Below the pieces are notes generated by a model. It worked only from the letters and a program-made list of their open reading frames with translations, did not search any database and had not been told where the DNA came from. Source: Cecembia calidifontis (GTDB taxonomy: Bacteria > Bacteroidota > Bacteroidia > Cytophagales > Cyclobacteriaceae). Taken from it: a stretch of 64,000 nt of DNA. The stretch is taken from NCBI RefSeq assembly GCF_004216715.1, contig NZ_SGXG01000001.1, forward strand, positions 1,488,001 to 1,552,000, read 5' to 3'. The position numbers were made by a program, and so were the translations under genes. How positions within the stretch are numbered: the first letter of the stretch is position 1; each line of letters opens with the position of its first letter. Positions 17,275-26,704 of the stretch are shown in pieces.

Positions 17275-19386
17275 ATGGCATTAATTAAAAAAATCAGACA
17301 GAAAACAGGTCTTGCAATCGGCGTTATCGCAGTGGGTTTGATATTGTTTATAGTTGGGGGAGATATTTTAAGCCCCAATTCCACCATATTAGGTGGCAGT
17401 TCAAACAAGGTTGGTGAGATTGCAGGTGAAAGTATTTCCTATGAGGAATACATTCGTAAAATCGAAGAGATCAAATTTTCTTTCCAGCAAAACACCGGAA
17501 GAACTCCTTCCGAAAATGAAATGTATACAATCAGAGAGCAGGCCTGGCAGGCCCTGATTGTAGAAAAAGTTTTTGCTTCTCAATATGAGGCCTTGGGCCT
17601 GACCATTTCCGACGCGGAATTGGTGGACATGGTACAAGGTAAAAACATCATCGCTGAACTCAGGCAGCAGTTGACCAACCCAATGACGGGGGAGTTTGAC
17701 AGGGACCAATTGGTCACCTTCCTTCAGTCTTTGGAAAACGCAGGTCCTGAACAAAGGGCTTTCTGGGCGCAGCAGGAAAAATTGTTTGCAGATGCAAGAT
17801 TGAGGGTAAAATATGACAACCTGCTTTCCACATCTGAATTTGCTACTTCAGCAGAAGGAAGGTTGGAGCATAAGATGCAGAACTCTCTTGCCGATGTGGA
17901 TTATGTTTTTATTCCTTTCTATGCCATATCTGACAATGATGTACAGGTATCTGACAATGAGTTGAGAGACTATATCAACAAAAACAAAGACAAATTCAAA
18001 GTATCCAATGCGGTGGATTTGGACTATGTTTCTTTCAATCTGGTACCAAGTGGTGAAGACTCTGCAGCAGTAATCTCTGAAATCAGAAAATTGACAGAGG
18101 AATTGAGAAATGCCAGCAATGACTCTGTTTTTGTATTGAGAAATTCTGAAGCAGCAAGGCCTTTTGCCACTATCCTTCCCGGAGATGCCCTTCCAGCCTC
18201 CCTTACTTCTAATGTGGATGACATTCAGGTAGGAGAGACTTATGGACCTTTCCTGACCAATAGGTCGACTTACGTATCTTATAAGATTACCGATAAATTC
18301 AACGGCACTCCTAGAATGAGGGCCAGCCATATCTTATTCGGTACCCAAGAGCTGAGTGATGATGCAAAAGCAGAAGTAAGAACAAATGCTCAAAATGTAC
18401 TGAAAGAAATCCAGGATGGGTTGAGCTTTGCTGCAGCAGCTGCACAATATGGTCAGGATGCCACCGCGCAAAGAGGCGGTGATTTGGGCTGGTTTGCAAA
18501 AGAGGATTTCGTAGAAGAATTTGCTGAGGCAGCATTTGCTGTTAGATCTACAGGATTGATCAATAGACTGGTTGAGACAGAGTATGGTTACCATATCATT
18601 GAGGTGACCGAAATGCCAAAGGCTGAGACTTACAAAATCGCCACATTGGAATTGGAATTGATCCCTAGTGATGCGACAAGAAATGAAATTTTCAGAAGGG
18701 CTGACTTCTTTGCAGCCAACGCTTCCAATGCGAAGCAATTTGCAGAAAATGCCGAAAAAGAAGGTTACAGAATCATTCAGGCCAACAATGTAGGGGCATT
18801 TGATAGAAACCTTAACAACCTTCAGGGTGCAAGAGAAGTAATCAGGTGGGCCTTCAATGATGCATCTGTAGGAAAAGTATCCCAGGTGTTTGAACTTGAC
18901 AACAGCTACATTGTGGCTACCTTGAGAAACAGGTATGAAGAAGGAACAGCTTCCTTGGATCAGGTAAGAGCACAGGTATTGAGCCAAGTGAGAAATGACA
19001 AGAAAGCAGAGATGATTAAGAAGCAATTGGAGGGGAAGGCCACTTTGGAAGAAATGCAGGCTGTATTTCCTAATGAAGCTTCTTTGGACAATATTCCTGA
19101 CCTGAGATTGAGCGCTTCTGTATTGCCAGGTGTTGGTTTTGCTCCTAAAGCTATTGGTACCGTTTTTGGTCTGAAGGAATCGGGCAAAATCAGCAAGCCT
19201 GTCCACGAGGATGTAGGTATCATTGTGTTGAAGCTGAATTCCCTTACTCCAGCTGCTGAATTAGCTGACTACAGTGGATATCAAAGACAATTGACTTTGA
19301 ATGCTTCCCAAAGAACAGCTTACATGATCATGATGGCTTTGGAAGACTTGGCGAATGTCAAAGATTACAGATACAAATTCTTCTAA
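17275..19386 (+). CDS. PpiD-like periplasmic peptidyl-prolyl isomerase (SurA_N and parvulin domains)
   Basis: A 703-residue foldase. One N-terminal membrane anchor (about 15-32, GVIAVGLILFIVGG) is followed by a SurA_N-type chaperone region (about 45-190) and a parvulin PPIase domain around 343-440, marked by RASHILFGTQEL and GGDLGWFAKEDFVEEFAEAA. The C-terminal ~260 residues form the second chaperone part. The architecture is that of PpiD: membrane-tethered and assisting folding of exported and outer-membrane proteins. Length is normal for Bacteroidota. Its own terminator follows. Confidence 0.9.
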   Translation: MALIKKIRQKTGLAIGVIAVGLILFIVGGDILSPNSTILGGSSNKVGEIAGESISYEEYIRKIEEIKFSFQQNTGRTPSENEMYTIREQAWQALIVEKVFASQYEALGLTISDAELVDMVQGKNIIAELRQQLTNPMTGEFDRDQLVTFLQSLENAGPEQRAFWAQQEKLFADARLRVKYDNLLSTSEFATSAEGRLEHKMQNSLADVDYVFIPFYAISDNDVQVSDNELRDYINKNKDKFKVSNAVDLDYVSFNLVPSGEDSAAVISEIRKLTEELRNASNDSVFVLRNSEAARPFATILPGDALPASLTSNVDDIQVGETYGPFLTNRSTYVSYKITDKFNGTPRMRASHILFGTQELSDDAKAEVRTNAQNVLKEIQDGLSFAAAAAQYGQDATAQRGGDLGWFAKEDFVEEFAEAAFAVRSTGLINRLVETEYGYHIIEVTEMPKAETYKIATLELELIPSDATRNEIFRRADFFAANASNAKQFAENAEKEGYRIIQANNVGAFDRNLNNLQGAREVIRWAFNDASVGKVSQVFELDNSYIVATLRNRYEEGTASLDQVRAQVLSQVRNDKKAEMIKKQLEGKATLEEMQAVFPNEASLDNIPDLRLSASVLPGVGFAPKAIGTVFGLKESGKISKPVHEDVGIIVLKLNSLTPAAELADYSGYQRQLTLNASQRTAYMIMMALEDLANVKDYRYKFF

Positions 19387-19410
19387 TATTTCCTGACTGG
19401 AGGATCGAAA

Positions 19411-19438
19411 CCCATGGAGCCATCCATGGGTTTTTTTG
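19411..19438 (+). terminator. Rho-independent terminator after ppiD-like gene
   Basis: CCCATGG and CCATGGG form a stem around AGCCAT, followed by seven T. It lies about 25 bp past the stop. Confidence 0.92.
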
Positions 19439-19533
19439 TTTGGGATTTATTTTGGGAGGAATTTTGTTAAACCCGAAATATGCATTATGAAACCTAATGC
19501 AAAATTCGGGTTAAAACTATAAATTCGCAGGAT

Positions 19534-19800
19534 ATGAAATTTACATTTGACAAGAAGGCATTTAAGGAAAAGCTGGAATCACAGACTGCATTTCCGACTT
19601 TGTATATGTTCAAATTTATCGTGTTGAGCGGCAGGGAAGATCAGGTTGCGGCACTTTTGCCCAACAATAAGATGACCTTAAAGGAATCTTCCAAAGGTAA
19701 ATATGTCTCTGCTACCATCAAGGCCATGATGCCGAGCAGTGAGGCCATCTTGGAAGTTTACGAACGTGCTGCCAAAATCGAAGGAGTCATTTCACTTTAA
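19534..19800 (+). CDS. DUF493 family protein
   Basis: An 88-residue protein of the YbeD/DUF493 ACT-like fold: FKEKLESQTAFPTLYMFKFI at the start, and SSKGKYVSATIKAMMPSSEA with VYERAAKIEGVISL at the end. E. coli YbeD is poorly characterised; a regulatory role is assumed for the family. It is 11 bp upstream of the pterin dehydratase gene, so the three genes to 20787 are likely one operon. Confidence 0.82.
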   Translation: MKFTFDKKAFKEKLESQTAFPTLYMFKFIVLSGREDQVAALLPNNKMTLKESSKGKYVSATIKAMMPSSEAILEVYERAAKIEGVISL

Positions 19801-19811
19801 TTATTGTCCCT

Positions 19812-20039
19812 ATGTGGAAAGAAGAGAACAACTGTTTGAAGAAAACTTTTACGTTTAAGGACTTTCAGGAGGCATTTGCCTTTATGACCAGGGTTGCTTT
19901 CCTGGCCGAAGCCCATAACCACCATCCCAATTGGAGCAATGTATACAATACGGTACATATTGAACTGACTACCCATGATGCGGGCAATGTTGTCACAGAG
20001 AAGGATAGGAAATTGGCAGAAGCCATAGATAAGTTGTAA
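19812..20039 (+). CDS. Pterin-4a-carbinolamine dehydratase
   Basis: A 75-residue protein with the family active-site motif AHNHHPNWSNVYNTVHIEL. It dehydrates 4a-hydroxytetrahydrobiopterin during pterin recycling. It is shorter than the usual ~95-110 residues because the N-terminal strand is trimmed, but the core is complete. No phenylalanine hydroxylase is nearby, so here it may serve another pterin. Its stop is one base before the rsmI ATG. Confidence 0.88.
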   Translation: MWKEENNCLKKTFTFKDFQEAFAFMTRVAFLAEAHNHHPNWSNVYNTVHIELTTHDAGNVVTEKDRKLAEAIDKL

Positions 20040-20040
20040 A

Positions 20041-20787
20041 ATGTCGGAATTGGAAGACAAGTCCGTACAACTTTACCTGGTTCCTACGCCGATTGGCAAC
20101 CTGAAGGACATTACCTTAAGGGCCATTGAGGTGTTGAAATCTGTGGATGTGATATTGGCAGAGGATACCAGGACTTCGGGGAAACTGCTCAAGCATTTGG
20201 AAATCAATCGCCCTCTCCAAAGTTACCATATTTTCAACGAGCATAAAGCAGTGGAAAAACTGGTGGAAAGGCTGAAGAAAGGAGAGGTGATGGCCCTCAT
20301 TAGTGATGCAGGGACTCCTGGAATTTCTGATCCCGGGTTTTTATTGGTCCGTGCGGCTAAGGATGCCGGACTGGAAGTGAATTGCCTTCCGGGACCTACG
20401 GCTTTTGTGCCTGCTTTGGTGAATTCAGGCCTTCCCAATGACCGCTTTACCTTTGAAGGGTTTTTGCCCCACAAAAAAGGGAGACAGACCAGGATTCAGT
20501 CTTTGTTGGAAGAAAGCAGGACGATGGTCTTTTATGAATCTCCGCACCGGTTGATGAAGACCTTGGAACAGTTTGCAGAAGCTTTTGGTCCTGAACGTAT
20601 GGCTTCTGTGTCCAGAGAGCTTACCAAAGTATTTGAGGAAAATGTCAGGGGGACTTTGGCTGAACTCATAGACTATTACATAGAACATCCCATCAAGGGG
20701 GAGATTGTACTGGTGGTGGAAGGCAAAAGTGAGGGTAGGAGCGAGAAAAGAGAGGCGAGAGATGAGAAGCGAGAATCGAGAGGCTAG
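20041..20787 (+). CDS. rsmI: 16S rRNA (cytidine1402-2'-O)-methyltransferase
   Basis: A 248-residue SAM-dependent tetrapyrrole-methylase-fold enzyme that 2'-O-methylates C1402 in the 16S rRNA P site. Signature segments are LYLVPTPIGNLKDITLRAIE, AEDTRTSGKLLKHL and ALISDAGTPGISDPG, then CLPGPTAFVPALVNSGLP. The last ~18 residues (GRSEKREARDEKRESRG) are a charged tail encoded by the degenerate GAGAGGCGAGA-type repeat that continues into the intergenic region. The tail looks like repeat DNA read in frame, not a conserved domain. Confidence 0.94.
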   Translation: MSELEDKSVQLYLVPTPIGNLKDITLRAIEVLKSVDVILAEDTRTSGKLLKHLEINRPLQSYHIFNEHKAVEKLVERLKKGEVMALISDAGTPGISDPGFLLVRAAKDAGLEVNCLPGPTAFVPALVNSGLPNDRFTFEGFLPHKKGRQTRIQSLLEESRTMVFYESPHRLMKTLEQFAEAFGPERMASVSRELTKVFEENVRGTLAELIDYYIEHPIKGEIVLVVEGKSEGRSEKREARDEKRESRG

Positions 20788-21119
20788 GCCTAAGAGGTAA
20801 ATAGTTCGAAAGTCGGATGTCGGAAGCGGGAGGTTGAAGTTTTTGAACCATTGAGGAGTTTAGGAATTAAGGAATTCATTAAGGTAATTACCTAAAATGG
20901 AGACATTGAAAACCCAGATAGGGGTTTAATCCCTTTAGAGTAATAGCCCCGGGTACAACCCGGGGTTTATTTAGGCGATAGGCAAATACGGTTGGTAATC
21001 AAGGCCTGAAGGGCCGACTTGTAATAGCTTAGGGTAAGGCCCTAGGACTAAAGGCAGAATATAAAAACCGAGTAGGATTTTCCGTCATTAAGGAGACATT
21101 AAAAAAATCAATAAAAGAT
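20788..21119. other. Intergenic repeats between rsmI and the inositol-phosphatase gene
   Basis: No gene seen. Contents in order: a degenerate AAGTCGGATGTCGGAAG-type repeat; a hairpin GCCCCGGGTACAACCCGGGG near 20947-20966, probably a terminator or a dispersed palindrome; and GGCCTGAAGGGCC at 21003, identical to the palindrome at 7380 and again followed by a TAATAGC-like motif. Sequences of this kind are common intergenic repeats in this bacterial group (recollection). Confidence 0.6.
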
Positions 21120-21917
21120 ATGGTTGATTTATTACAAGTTTTAGAACACACCAAAGCAGTAGCCAAGGAAGCCGGGGCCTTCATACGGGAAGAACGTAAA
21201 AATTTTGACCTGAATAAAGTGGAACAAAAAGGGCTGAATGACCTGGTTTCCTATGTGGACAAGGAAGCAGAAAAGATCATTGTAAGTAAGTTGGAGGTCA
21301 TTTTGCCTGAGGCAGATTTTATTACCGAAGAGGGGACTGCATCAAGGGATGGAAAAGCCTATACCTGGATCATTGACCCTTTGGACGGTACGACCAATTT
21401 TATCCATGGATTGCCAGTTTTTGCGGTGAGTATAGGTTTGAGGTATGAAGATGAAATAGTGCTGGGCGTGGTGTATGAAATCAATCAAGATGAGTGTTTT
21501 TATGCGGTCAAAGGCCAAGGTGCTTACCTCAATGGAAATCGGATTCATGTAAGCAAGGCCAAAAGTCTTGGAGAGAGCTTGATAGCTACCGGTTTTCCGT
21601 ACAGTGGATTTTCCAAGATTGACGATTACCTGAAAATATTGCGGTCATTGATGGAGAAATGCCATGGCGTAAGAAGGGTGGGCAGTGCCGCAATGGATTT
21701 GTGTTATGTAGCAAGCGGAAGGGCTGAAGGCTTTTTTGAGTACAACCTTAAGCCTTATGATGTGGCAGCAGGTGCTATCATTGTCATGGAAGCAGGAGGT
21801 AAAATGACAGACTTCAGACAAGGTAAGGATTATCTTTTTGGGGGTGATGTTTTGGCTTCCAATAACCACATCCATGAAGAATTGGATGCTGAAATCCAGA
21901 AGGTTTGGAGGAAATAA
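21120..21917 (+). CDS. Inositol monophosphatase family protein
   Basis: A 265-residue Mg2+-dependent phosphatase of the SuhB/IMPase family. The metal motifs are all present: Glu in FITEEGTA, Asp residues in WIIDPLDGTTNFIHG, and Asp in YNLKPYDVAAGAIIV. It dephosphorylates inositol-1-phosphate or related substrates. In this phylum CysQ-like (PAP phosphatase) roles are alternatives; the WIIDPLDGTTNFIHG form favours the IMPase/SuhB branch. Stand-alone gene. Confidence 0.88.
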   Translation: MVDLLQVLEHTKAVAKEAGAFIREERKNFDLNKVEQKGLNDLVSYVDKEAEKIIVSKLEVILPEADFITEEGTASRDGKAYTWIIDPLDGTTNFIHGLPVFAVSIGLRYEDEIVLGVVYEINQDECFYAVKGQGAYLNGNRIHVSKAKSLGESLIATGFPYSGFSKIDDYLKILRSLMEKCHGVRRVGSAAMDLCYVASGRAEGFFEYNLKPYDVAAGAIIVMEAGGKMTDFRQGKDYLFGGDVLASNNHIHEELDAEIQKVWRK

Positions 21918-21995
21918 GAAAGGCTTGAAAATGCGGATTGTGACATCTTTTTAAGTAAATTTTCGTTTAATAGTTTATAACATTACCACACAGCC

Positions 21996-24896
21996 ATGAA
22001 AAAAGTCATTCTCATCAGCCTTGGGATTTTTGTTTTTTTACTCCTTGCGTTAGTGTCCTTGCCTTTTATTTTCAAGGATAAGATTGCCGAAAGGATAGAC
22101 CGTGAGATCAGCAATTCCATCAATGCCCAGGTTTATTTCGATATCAATAAAATCAGCCTGAGTATTTTCAAGCGCTTTCCCCATATTTCTGCGACTGTAG
22201 AGGAATTGGGTATCATTGGCAACCCACCCTTTCAAAATGACACCTTGATCCATATGGACAAGTTGCAGGTGGATTTCAACCTGAAGTCGGTTATTTTTGA
22301 TGATTATCCTACCCTTACCGGAGTGCATTTGGACGGAGGCAGTGTTTATATCAAAGTTTTGGAAGACGGAACTGCAAATTATGATATTACCTATCCTGCT
22401 GAAGAAGAGGCCGCTGAGAGCAATTTCAAAATGGCCATAGATATCATCAGGGTAAATGATGTGGACCTGATCTATGATGACCGCCAATTGAAATATTTCA
22501 TGGCCTTAGCAAAGGTCAAAGCCGAAGGTCAGGGAGAATTTACCCTTTCACAATATGAATTGCCCGTAAAAGCGGAGGCCTTTATAGCCGACATCACTTA
22601 TGAAGGCGTGAATTATCTGAGAAATAAGAGTTTTAAGGGTGAAACCCTGATGAACATTGATATGGATCAGATGAAGTTCGGTTTTGGAGAAGGAGACTTT
22701 GCCCTGAATGATTTTTTCTTTGATTTTGGGGGTTATATAGCCCTACCTGAAGAAGGGGTTGAATTTGATATAAATTTTGGAGGGAAGGACAATAGCTTCA
22801 GGAGTATCCTTTCTCTTGTTCCGGGGATGTATACCGAAAGCTTTGGCAGTCTAAGGACTTCCGGGACAATGGACTTTCAGGGCTATTTTAAAGGGCTTTA
22901 TTCAGACAATACCTTTCCTTCTTTTGATATAGGATTAAACATAAACGATGGATTTTTCCAATATCCTGATCTTCCCCGTCCGGTCAGCGATGTCAATATG
23001 GATGTCAGGATTAAAAATGAAACAGCAAACCTGGACAATACCAGTGTTCAGATTCCCGTTTTTAACCTCAACTTTGGAAGCAACCCGATTTCAGGACGCT
23101 TTATACTGGAGAATTTGGTGAACTACGATATGGAAGGTGCTCTTAAGGGAAAGCTGAATCTGGAAGAACTTACTTCTATTTTCCCGATTGAGGGAATGAC
23201 CTTGAAGGGCTTGTTGGACATCAATGCTACTGCTAAAGGAAGGTATGATTCTGTTGCCAAAGTAATTCCTGCCATTGATGCCCAGATGCTTTTGAGCAAT
23301 GGATTTGTCAGGACAAGTGAATATCCTTCGCCAATAGAAAAACTGAATATAAGGGCCACTGTCCAGAATAAATCAGGCAGGATGAATGACTTTTTGCTTG
23401 ACCTCAGTCAATTTGGTTTCGAGCTTGAAGATGAAGCCATTTCCGGAAGGTTAAAGGTTACAGATTTTTCCCTATTGAATTGGGACGGTGCTGTAAAAGG
23501 TGCTGTAGATCTGGGCAAGATGTTGGCGATCTTTCCTATGGAAAACATCATCATGGAAGGTTTGGTCCGTGCCGACTTATTGACCAAAGGTTCTTACAAA
23601 GATGTAGAAGAAGGCAGGTATAATAGGTTGGACACAAGAGGAAGTATGGAAGTCAGTAAGTTTTACTTTACCTCTTCGGACTTGCCGCAGGGTGTAAGGA
23701 TCCATGAAGCCAAAGCTGATTTTTCACCTGAGCGTATCAATTTGACCAAATTTGACTCCAGGGTTGGTCAAAGTCCGGTTCAGGCTACCGGGTTCCTTTC
23801 CAATTACCTGAATTTTGTTTTGAAGGAAAATGAAGTGCTTAAAGGGCAGCTTTCTCTTAATTCTTCCAGGTTTGATGTCAATGAATGGATGAGTGAAAGT
23901 AGTGACAGCGAAGAACTCACGGTTTTGGAACTTCCAAAAAATATAGATTTCAGCATGTCCGTAGCTGCTAATGAGGTGATCTACGACAATATGAACCTGA
24001 AAGAAGTCAAAGGTACCTTGAATCTCAAGGATGGAGTACTGACCTTCCGTGATGCAGGGATGAGGGCACTTGGTGGTCAGATAAGCCTTAATGGCACCTA
24101 TGATCCAAGGGATTTAACGGCCCCAAAATTTGACTTGGGGGTTAACCTTGCCAATCTCAGCATTGCACAGGCTTTTGAAACATTGAATACGGTGAAAGCA
24201 TTTGCTCCGGTAGCCCAACACCTTACTGGGAATTTCAACAGTAACCTGAGTTTTTCTGGAATTTTGGGCCAGGACATGATGCCTATTCTTTCCTCTTTGA
24301 ACGCCAAAGGTCTGTTGAGGGTAGCGGAGGCAGCCTATCAGAACAGCCAGTTGCTTCAGGGCATTACTAGCCTGACCAAATTGAATGATACCAATACCAT
24401 TCAGTTCAGAAATGTATCCATACCTATTGAAATCAAAAACGGTATCATGGAGGTGAAGCCCTTTGATGTAAGGTTATGGGATTATCAGGCCAATATTCAG
24501 GGAAGTACCGGTTTTGATGGTACCATCAATTACCTGATCAACATGCAGGTTCCGGCCGGAAGATTCGGTGCCCAGGCCAATGCACTCCTTGCCAGCATTT
24601 CAGGAACAGAGGCAAATGCTTCTACTTTGATTCCTGTTGCCATCAGTTTGGGAGGGAATTATAATAATCCCAGGATTTCACTTGCCGGGGGCAATAGTAT
24701 AGAAAATCTTTTGGCGACCGCCTTACAATCCAGGGTGAGAAGTGAAAAAGAAAACATAGAGCAACAAGTGACCCAACAGTTCAAGGCCGCAGAGGACAGT
24801 ATCAAAAAGGAACTTCACCTGACTTCGACACTGGGACACCCAAAATCAAAAACCGAACATTTTTGCGAGTTTTTGTTGACTTTCGTTCAAAAATAG
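21996..24896 (+). pseudogene. AsmA-like protein, 3' end replaced by an insertion sequence
   Basis: A large AsmA/TamB-like protein. An N-terminal anchor (about 3-25, ISLGIFVFLLLALVSLPFIF) is followed by a long repeated beta-rich periplasmic part with the C-terminal AsmA_2 region about 700-900 (VNLANLSIAQAFETLNTVKA, then the NLSFSGILGQDMMP stretch). Members move lipids between membranes or act in envelope assembly. An IS1634-family element at 24818 cuts off the native charged coiled-coil tail (~55 residues, 26545-26704) and replaces it with 26 IS-encoded residues (from HLTSTLGH). The core is intact, so the product may still be functional. Confidence 0.8.
24745..24817 (+). repeat. 73-bp target duplication, left copy
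   Basis: The 73 bp before the IS1634 left end (AAAAAGAAAACATAGAGCAA to GGAACTTCA) recur exactly at 26472-26544 after its right end. They encode part of the AsmA C-terminal region (KENIEQQVTQQFKAAEDSI). One extra G on the left could also be counted. Confidence 0.95.
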
Positions 24897-26471
24897 GGTC
24901 TTTCTCAGCTTTTTACCTGAAGATTTGAGCTGTATTTCAACAGTGTAAATCCCTTTTGCTATTTCTATGGCTTTCTGAGGAGAAAGTTTTGGTCCTTTTT
25001 CCAATTACTGCCTTTCCAGTTCCTTAAACACTTTGTAAGCGACGAATGCGATGCTTATATGTGCTTCGATCCTGCGTTGTTTATAATGGAAAACAGGCCT
25101 GACTTTGATTTCATTTTTGGTTATCCTGAAGGCCTTTTCTATTTTCCAAAGGTTGTTGTAATTCTCAATGACCTCGTCTTTGTCAAGGTTTGTGTTGGTA
25201 ATATACCCTTTGAGACCGTCCCATTTCCCATCCTGTTCAAACTTTTCAATATCAAGGGCAATCTTTACCTCCCCTTCCATTTTAAGATACTTGTTATAGC
25301 CCCTGTTGTTGATGTGGCTTTTGTTGAGCTTTCCTGATTTTAACTGTTTCTCGAGCTTTTTAAGACCTTTCTCCCTGTTGATCCTGTCTTTTTTGGCTCT
25401 TCTGTCTGAATAACTGACAACCATTCTGAGCCCGTCCTCCCAATCCAGCAGCCTGCTCTCGCCGTTTTCAAGTTCAAAAGCCAATATCCTCTCTTTACTT
25501 TTATCAGGGGAAGCTTTCAGCCTTGCTCCCAGAATAAACTCGTAACCGTTGTCCCGTAACTCTTTTACATTGCTTTTTGACAGTAAACCTGAATCGGCAA
25601 CAACAATCGGAGCAGGTAAGCTATACTTCTTTCTAAAAGCTTCTATCACAGGGATCATCGTATGCCCTTCAAACTTGTTTCCCTCAAAAATCTCATAAGC
25701 CAGAGGATATCCCTCTAGTCCAACCAGCAGACCCAAAACAATCTGTGGATTTTGATGCTTTCCCTCCTTGGAAAAACCACTCTTTCTAAGATCATCTTCA
25801 TGATCCACTTCAAAATAAAGCGTAGTAACATCATAGAAAACGATATTGATACTCCCTCCGAGTATTCTCTTGGTATTTTCAAAGCTGATCAGCTGGACCG
25901 TTTCCTTATAGTTGTTGTAAAGCTTGTCCATGTACCTGTAAAGGTCCTGAACCTGGAATTCGAGGCCGTGGTAGGTGAGCAGGTAATCACAGGTTTTCAG
26001 CTTGCTGGCAGGAAAACAGATCCTGGAATATACCAGCCACCTGAAGATATCATCTTGGATTGCGCTGAACCCAATATCATTGAAAATCCTGTCCAAAAGC
26101 AGCTCGGTACCTGAAACAGTGATGTTTTCAACACTTTCCAGAACAGAATCGGCAATCCGTTCTTCATCACTGAAGGGGATTTCAAGTGCTCCTTTATGGT
26201 TTTTTATCCATTCCTCCCCAAGAATAAAAAGTCTTTCAACCTCAGATCGATCAGAACTGCTTCCGATCGTTTTTACAACCTTGCTTTTACCTTTGATCTT
26301 CTCAATTACCTGAACACTGATCTTGCCACTTTTATTGGGTTTTCTCCGAACAAACATGCCTAAAAGTACAAAAAACCACCCCGGGACACCCAAATTGAGA
26401 ATCTGAAAATTATAATGATCTATATTTCAATACTTTATGTAAAAATGGGACTGACGACTGTCGAAGTCAGG
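24818..26471 (-). mobile_element. IS1634-family insertion sequence
   Basis: A 1654-bp element with perfect 13-bp terminal inverted repeats, CCTGACTTCGACA at the left and TGTCGAAGTCAGG at the right. It carries one minus-strand transposase. The 73-bp flanking duplication is very long for an IS; unusually long, variable duplications are reported for IS1634 itself (recollection from Mycoplasma work). Confidence 0.93.
25005..26357 (-). CDS. IS1634-family transposase
   Basis: A 450-residue DDE transposase starting at MFVRRKPNKSGKISVQVI (ATG at 26357; an upstream start would add 11 residues and is less likely). The N-terminus matches the IS1634 group. Catalytic Asp candidates are in NIVFYDVTTLYFEVD and PAPIVVADSGLLSKSN, and the Glu region is in ENYNNLWKIEKAFRITKNE. 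The frame is complete and apparently active. Confidence 0.92.
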   Translation of the reverse strand: MFVRRKPNKSGKISVQVIEKIKGKSKVVKTIGSSSDRSEVERLFILGEEWIKNHKGALEIPFSDEERIADSVLESVENITVSGTELLLDRIFNDIGFSAIQDDIFRWLVYSRICFPASKLKTCDYLLTYHGLEFQVQDLYRYMDKLYNNYKETVQLISFENTKRILGGSINIVFYDVTTLYFEVDHEDDLRKSGFSKEGKHQNPQIVLGLLVGLEGYPLAYEIFEGNKFEGHTMIPVIEAFRKKYSLPAPIVVADSGLLSKSNVKELRDNGYEFILGARLKASPDKSKERILAFELENGESRLLDWEDGLRMVVSYSDRRAKKDRINREKGLKKLEKQLKSGKLNKSHINNRGYNKYLKMEGEVKIALDIEKFEQDGKWDGLKGYITNTNLDKDEVIENYNNLWKIEKAFRITKNEIKVRPVFHYKQRRIEAHISIAFVAYKVFKELERQ

Positions 26472-26544
26472 AAAAAGAAAACATAGAGCAACAAGTGACC
26501 CAACAGTTCAAGGCCGCAGAGGACAGTATCAAAAAGGAACTTCA
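26472..26544 (+). repeat. 73-bp target duplication, right copy
   Basis: Exact second copy of 24745-24817, directly after the IS right end. Confidence 0.95.
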
Positions 26545-26704
26545 GTTAAAGGCCGAAATGGTACAGGACAGTGTGAAAAGAGAGGCGGAAAGACGGGTGT
26601 CAGATACCAAAGAAAAAGTGACAGAAGAAGCCAAAAATGTCCTCAAAGGTTTGATCCGGCCAAGGACCACCAAGCCGGATACGACCAAGAAAAATGATAA
26701 TTAG
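26472..26704 (+). pseudogene. Detached 3' end of the AsmA-like gene
   Basis: The first 73 bp repeat the sequence before the insertion. The rest encodes the native tail (LQLKAEMVQDSVKREAERRV, then SDTKEKVTEEAKNVLKGLI and a TTKPDTTKKNDN end). Read from an internal ATG at 26495 it would give 69 residues, but there is no sign of an independent gene. It meets the next, convergent gene by 4 bp. Confidence 0.88.

Noticed and set aside
26495..26704. A separate small gene after the IS1634 element
   Set aside because: It is the cut-off tail of the AsmA-like gene plus the 73-bp duplication.
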